Part shown: in pieces, positions 63,093 to 64,000 of the stretch
Numbering within the stretch: position 1 is the first letter of the stretch
Layout: each line of letters begins with the position of its first letter
Assembly (NCBI RefSeq): GCF_023100685.1
Contig: NZ_CP090064.1
Span: forward strand, 3,658,001-3,722,000
DNA: 64,000 nucleotides
Direction of reading: 5' to 3'
From: Proteus vulgaris
GTDB taxonomy: Bacteria > Pseudomonadota > Gammaproteobacteria > Enterobacterales > Enterobacteriaceae
Notes under the pieces: generated by a model
The model's database searches: none
Seen by the model: the letters and a program-made list of their open reading frames with translations, nothing else
What the model was told of the DNA's origin: nothing
Program-made: the position numbers and the translations under genes

Positions 63093-64000
63093 TTAACGCT
63101 CTTCTAGTGGATAGCTACGGAAACTCCATAGCCCTAATGCTTTTAAGCCATCACGATAAATGCCTTGTATATCTGATTTACTTGCCTTTTGTAATTCAGC
63201 TAATGGCTTATCTGGTGCAACAACGGTTAAATAAGTAATGTCACTTGGGCCACTTTGCCAGCTTGCAAGCGTGAAAATCGCATCGGCACGACGAACATGA
63301 CTACCAGAGCTAATAATAACGGCTGTTTTAATACGATGTTTGGTTAAAGCATAACGGCTAAATAATGCATTTTCGACGGTTGTACGGGCATAGTTTTCTT
63401 GGAAAATACGCTCTGGTGCAATACCGTTTTTCACCAACCAATCCGCCATTAATTTGCCTTCCGTTTGATGTGCTTTTGGCACGCCCCCCGTAACGACAAT
63501 CATAGCTTCAGGTAATTGTTTAGCCACTTCTAAAGTTTTATTTAAACGTTCAATTAAAATCTTATTCATTGTGCCATCGGGATTTAAAGCATAACCCAAT
63601 GTCACAATCGCGTTGTTATCTTTGGTTTTATTTAGTTTTGCCAAATCTGCCGGTGTCAATTTATCACTTAAAGGCATTTTACTTACGCGATCAATCTCTG
63701 CAAAAAAGCGACTAATCTCTTCAGCTTTAGCTGGATTTAATGATTTCAATTTATTGAAATATGCTTCGCTCTCTTTATCTTTTCCTTCAAAACGAGTCCA
63801 TGAAGTGACATAAATTAGCGCGTCAATATCATCAGGTGCTGCTTCTAAAATCTGTTTATAAATAGTAATCGCGCGAGGAACATCATTGTTATAGATATAA
63901 GCACTCGCGGTGCTAAATAATAAATCGAGACGGTAAGGTTCTAATTTATAAGCTTGTTGCAGTTTTTGTGCCACTATTTCCATATTTGATGGCAATTTTC
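63093..64000 (-). CDS. TPR-containing ElyC/SanA/YdcF-family (DUF218) protein, 5' end outside window
   Basis: At least 300 residues are encoded and the frame is open to the window edge. The N-terminal part has tetratricopeptide-like helices (LDLLFSTASAYIYNNDVPRAITIYKQILEAAPDDIDALIYV; KESEAYFNKLKSLNP). The C-terminal part is a DUF218 domain: NAIVTLGYALNPDGTMNKILIERLNKTLEVAKQLPEAMIVVTGG, EGKLMADWLVKNGIAPERIFQENYARTTVENALFSRYAL and TAVIISSGSHVRRADAIF. SanA/ElyC homologues act in envelope integrity, but the TPR fusion is distinct. The TTG at 63995 is unlikely to be the true start. Confidence 0.8.
   Translation of the reverse strand, partial: KLPSNMEIVAQKLQQAYKLEPYRLDLLFSTASAYIYNNDVPRAITIYKQILEAAPDDIDALIYVTSWTRFEGKDKESEAYFNKLKSLNPAKAEEISRFFAEIDRVSKMPLSDKLTPADLAKLNKTKDNNAIVTLGYALNPDGTMNKILIERLNKTLEVAKQLPEAMIVVTGGVPKAHQTEGKLMADWLVKNGIAPERIFQENYARTTVENALFSRYALTKHRIKTAVIISSGSHVRRADAIFTLASWQSGPSDITYLTVVAPDKPLAELQKASKSDIQGIYRDGLKALGLWSFRSYPLEER

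Overview
The window reads as chromosomal DNA of a Morganellaceae gamma-proteobacterium, most probably Proteus. The base composition is AT-rich. The housekeeping genes resemble Escherichia coli orthologues residue by residue, and the order holD-rimI / prfC-osmY-yjjU-yjjV / deoCABD is the enterobacterial one. This assignment rests on remembered family sequences and gene order, not on a database search.

Layout, left to right. (1) 1-5081, minus strand: an ABC importer of the nickel/peptide type, transcribed permease-permease-ATPase-ATPase-binding lipoprotein, with the last gene cut by the window edge. (2) 6692-12170 and 18106-24440, plus strand: two paralogous fimbrial operons of the E. coli common pilus (ECP/Mat, alternate chaperone-usher) type, pilin-chaperone-usher-tip protein. 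The second operon is followed by an extra chaperone and by an orphan pilin (24907-25491). Between the two lie a small phage remnant (holin-like and Ogr-like genes) and the PTS-dependent dihydroxyacetone kinase operon dhaKLM. (3) 25570-33712: the phosphoglycerate uptake locus, pgtCBA on the minus strand and pgtP divergent on the plus strand, followed by a PykA-type pyruvate kinase. (4) 33820-38219: a small Rap1a-like secreted protein, then a ROK regulator / predicted glycoside-hydrolase-like protein / MFS transporter operon that looks like an uncharacterised sugar pathway. (5) 38378-42364: ybiI, a group II PLP decarboxylase with an upstream CRP site, a secreted orphan, and a two-gene unknown cassette flanked by duplicated terminators.

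(6) 42617-48695, minus strand: the deoCABD nucleoside catabolism operon, with a deoP2-like pair of CRP sites, and a concentrative nucleoside transporter. (7) 49043-56909: core genes yjjV, yjjU, an osmY-like gene, prfC (with a tandem intergenic repeat at its 3' end), rimI, holD and rsmC, then two tRNA-Leu(CAG) genes and a small membrane protein. (8) 57101-64000, minus strand: an acetyltransferase, the YjbB-type Na/Pi cotransporter, phoA with a triple Pho box, an exported enterochelin-esterase-like protein with a Fur box, and a partial TPR/DUF218 protein.

The most notable signals are the mosaic of near-identical and divergent tracts between the two fimbrial operons (recent gene conversion), a covarying hairpin in the pilin-chaperone gap, the ROK/GH-like/MFS operon with strong palindromes in its promoter region, and the unknown two-gene cassette bounded by 43-bp direct repeats.
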